From positions 7,472,613-7,536,612 of the forward strand of contig NC_016135.3 of the NCBI RefSeq assembly GCF_000005505.3: DNA of 64,000 bases. The letters are read 5' to 3'. The translations under genes and the position numbers were made by a program. This DNA comes from Brachypodium distachyon (taxonomy: Eukaryota > Streptophyta > Magnoliopsida > Poales > Poaceae). The notes under the pieces were generated by a model, which did not search any database, was not told the DNA's origin, and saw only the letters and a list, made by a program, of their open reading frames with translations. Positions 63,758 to 64,000 of the stretch are shown here, one piece after another. Numbering within the stretch: position 1 is the first letter of the stretch; every line of letters begins with the position of its first letter.

Positions 63758-64000
63758 CTACTCGTCATCGTCGCTCATGTTGAAATCCAGCTCCTCAGGG
63801 CCTTCTTCCTCCTCATCCATCTCCTCATCCTCGTCCTCGGAGTTGTCGCCTATCTCATAGTCGAACTCCTCCACCCTGACTTGCATCTCCTCCCCGTAAT
63901 CCTCATCATTGCTCAAGAATGCCTCATCCTCATCCTGGAGATCCTCTCCATCGTCACGTGCCTCCTCCAGCTCCTCCTTGAGGGTGGAAATGATTCCCTT
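63758..64000 (-). CDS. acidic ORF upstream of gag in element 8 (partial)
   Basis: The minus strand is open from the window edge to a TAG at 63758-63760. It encodes 80 residues, almost half Asp or Glu: TLKEELEEARDDGEDLQDED, then EEFDYEIGDNSEDEDEEMDE and a C-terminal MSDDDE. The start lies outside the window. It occupies the same position relative to gag (about 240 bp before it) as the extra ORF of element 2, and both are Glu-rich with coiled-coil-like heptads. Sequence similarity beyond composition is not evident in this part. Confidence 0.65.
   Translation of the reverse strand, partial: KGIISTLKEELEEARDDGEDLQDEDEAFLSNDEDYGEEMQVRVEEFDYEIGDNSEDEDEEMDEEEEGPEELDFNMSDDDE

Larger units (their letters stand above)
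62153..64000 (-). mobile_element. element 8: minus-strand gypsy element, internally deleted, cut by window end
   Basis: On the minus strand an acidic ORF (64000-63758), gag (63519-62360) and then the terminal part of an LTR (about 62355-62153, + strand start TGACCCAGACCC). Protease through integrase and most of the 3' LTR are missing: the frame jumps from PINSNPAVIL, just before the protease Asp, into LTR sequence. The LTR end shares the ACAGAGAT and hairpin region with family A, so it is a related but distinct chromovirus-like family. Confidence 0.75.

Overview
The window looks like nuclear DNA of a grass (Poaceae), probably one with a large repeat-rich genome. It has spliced genes with GT-AG introns, Ty3/gypsy chromovirus and Tat-lineage elements, BARE/Angela-like and SIRE-like copia sequence, L1 and RTE LINEs, a Mutator-like element, hAT remnants and Stowaway MITEs. 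The species cannot be read from the sequence. No rRNA gene, tRNA gene, CRISPR array or operon was seen. The only convincing host gene is a divergent HSP70/DnaK-type chaperone on the + strand (coding 4244-15479, four coding exons). It has a 9.15-kb second coding intron full of transposon debris.

Layout. 1-4243: candidate promoter, 5' leader and leader intron of the HSP70 gene, with a MITE, an old copia LTR fragment and an RTE LINE. 4244-15479: HSP70 exons; the large intron holds hAT remnants, a 3.1-kb solo gypsy LTR and an L1 fragment. 15480-20100: a 50-bp tandem repeat, an L1 RNase H fragment split by a MULE deletion derivative, a decayed F-box-like fragment and LTR pieces. 20100-30144: a minus-strand SIRE-like copia 3' half (LTR, 3' UTR with two polypurine tracts, env-like ORF) interrupted by a truncated chromovirus (element 1, 22447-29130). 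30145-62152: a deep nest of LTR retrotransposons. 62153-64000: the left part of another minus-strand gypsy element, cut by the window end.

The nest can be ordered from exact 5-bp target duplications. A Tat-type LTR (30145-40863) was split by a chromovirus (element 2, 30439-40331, GTAGG). Element 2 carries an extra ORF upstream of gag, itself split by a copia solo LTR (33760-35114, GGTAC). Downstream, a minus-strand Tat element (element 6) was entered by another (element 3, 42683-61264). Element 3's LTR was entered by a minus solo chromovirus LTR (GACAC), that by a plus solo LTR of the same family (AAACC), and that by a Tat deletion derivative (element 4, 47756-52298, ATTAT).

The features that best repay attention are the accessory genes and LTR architecture of these retroelements: a coiled-coil ORF placed before gag, an acidic ORF at the same place in a second element, an antisense ORF with its own TATA box in the Tat elements, and two LTR dyads that show compensatory changes between copies. 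The HSP70 gene itself is unusual: its first phosphate loop lacks the canonical Thr-Thr, and its probable start codon is overlapped by a better-context upstream AUG.
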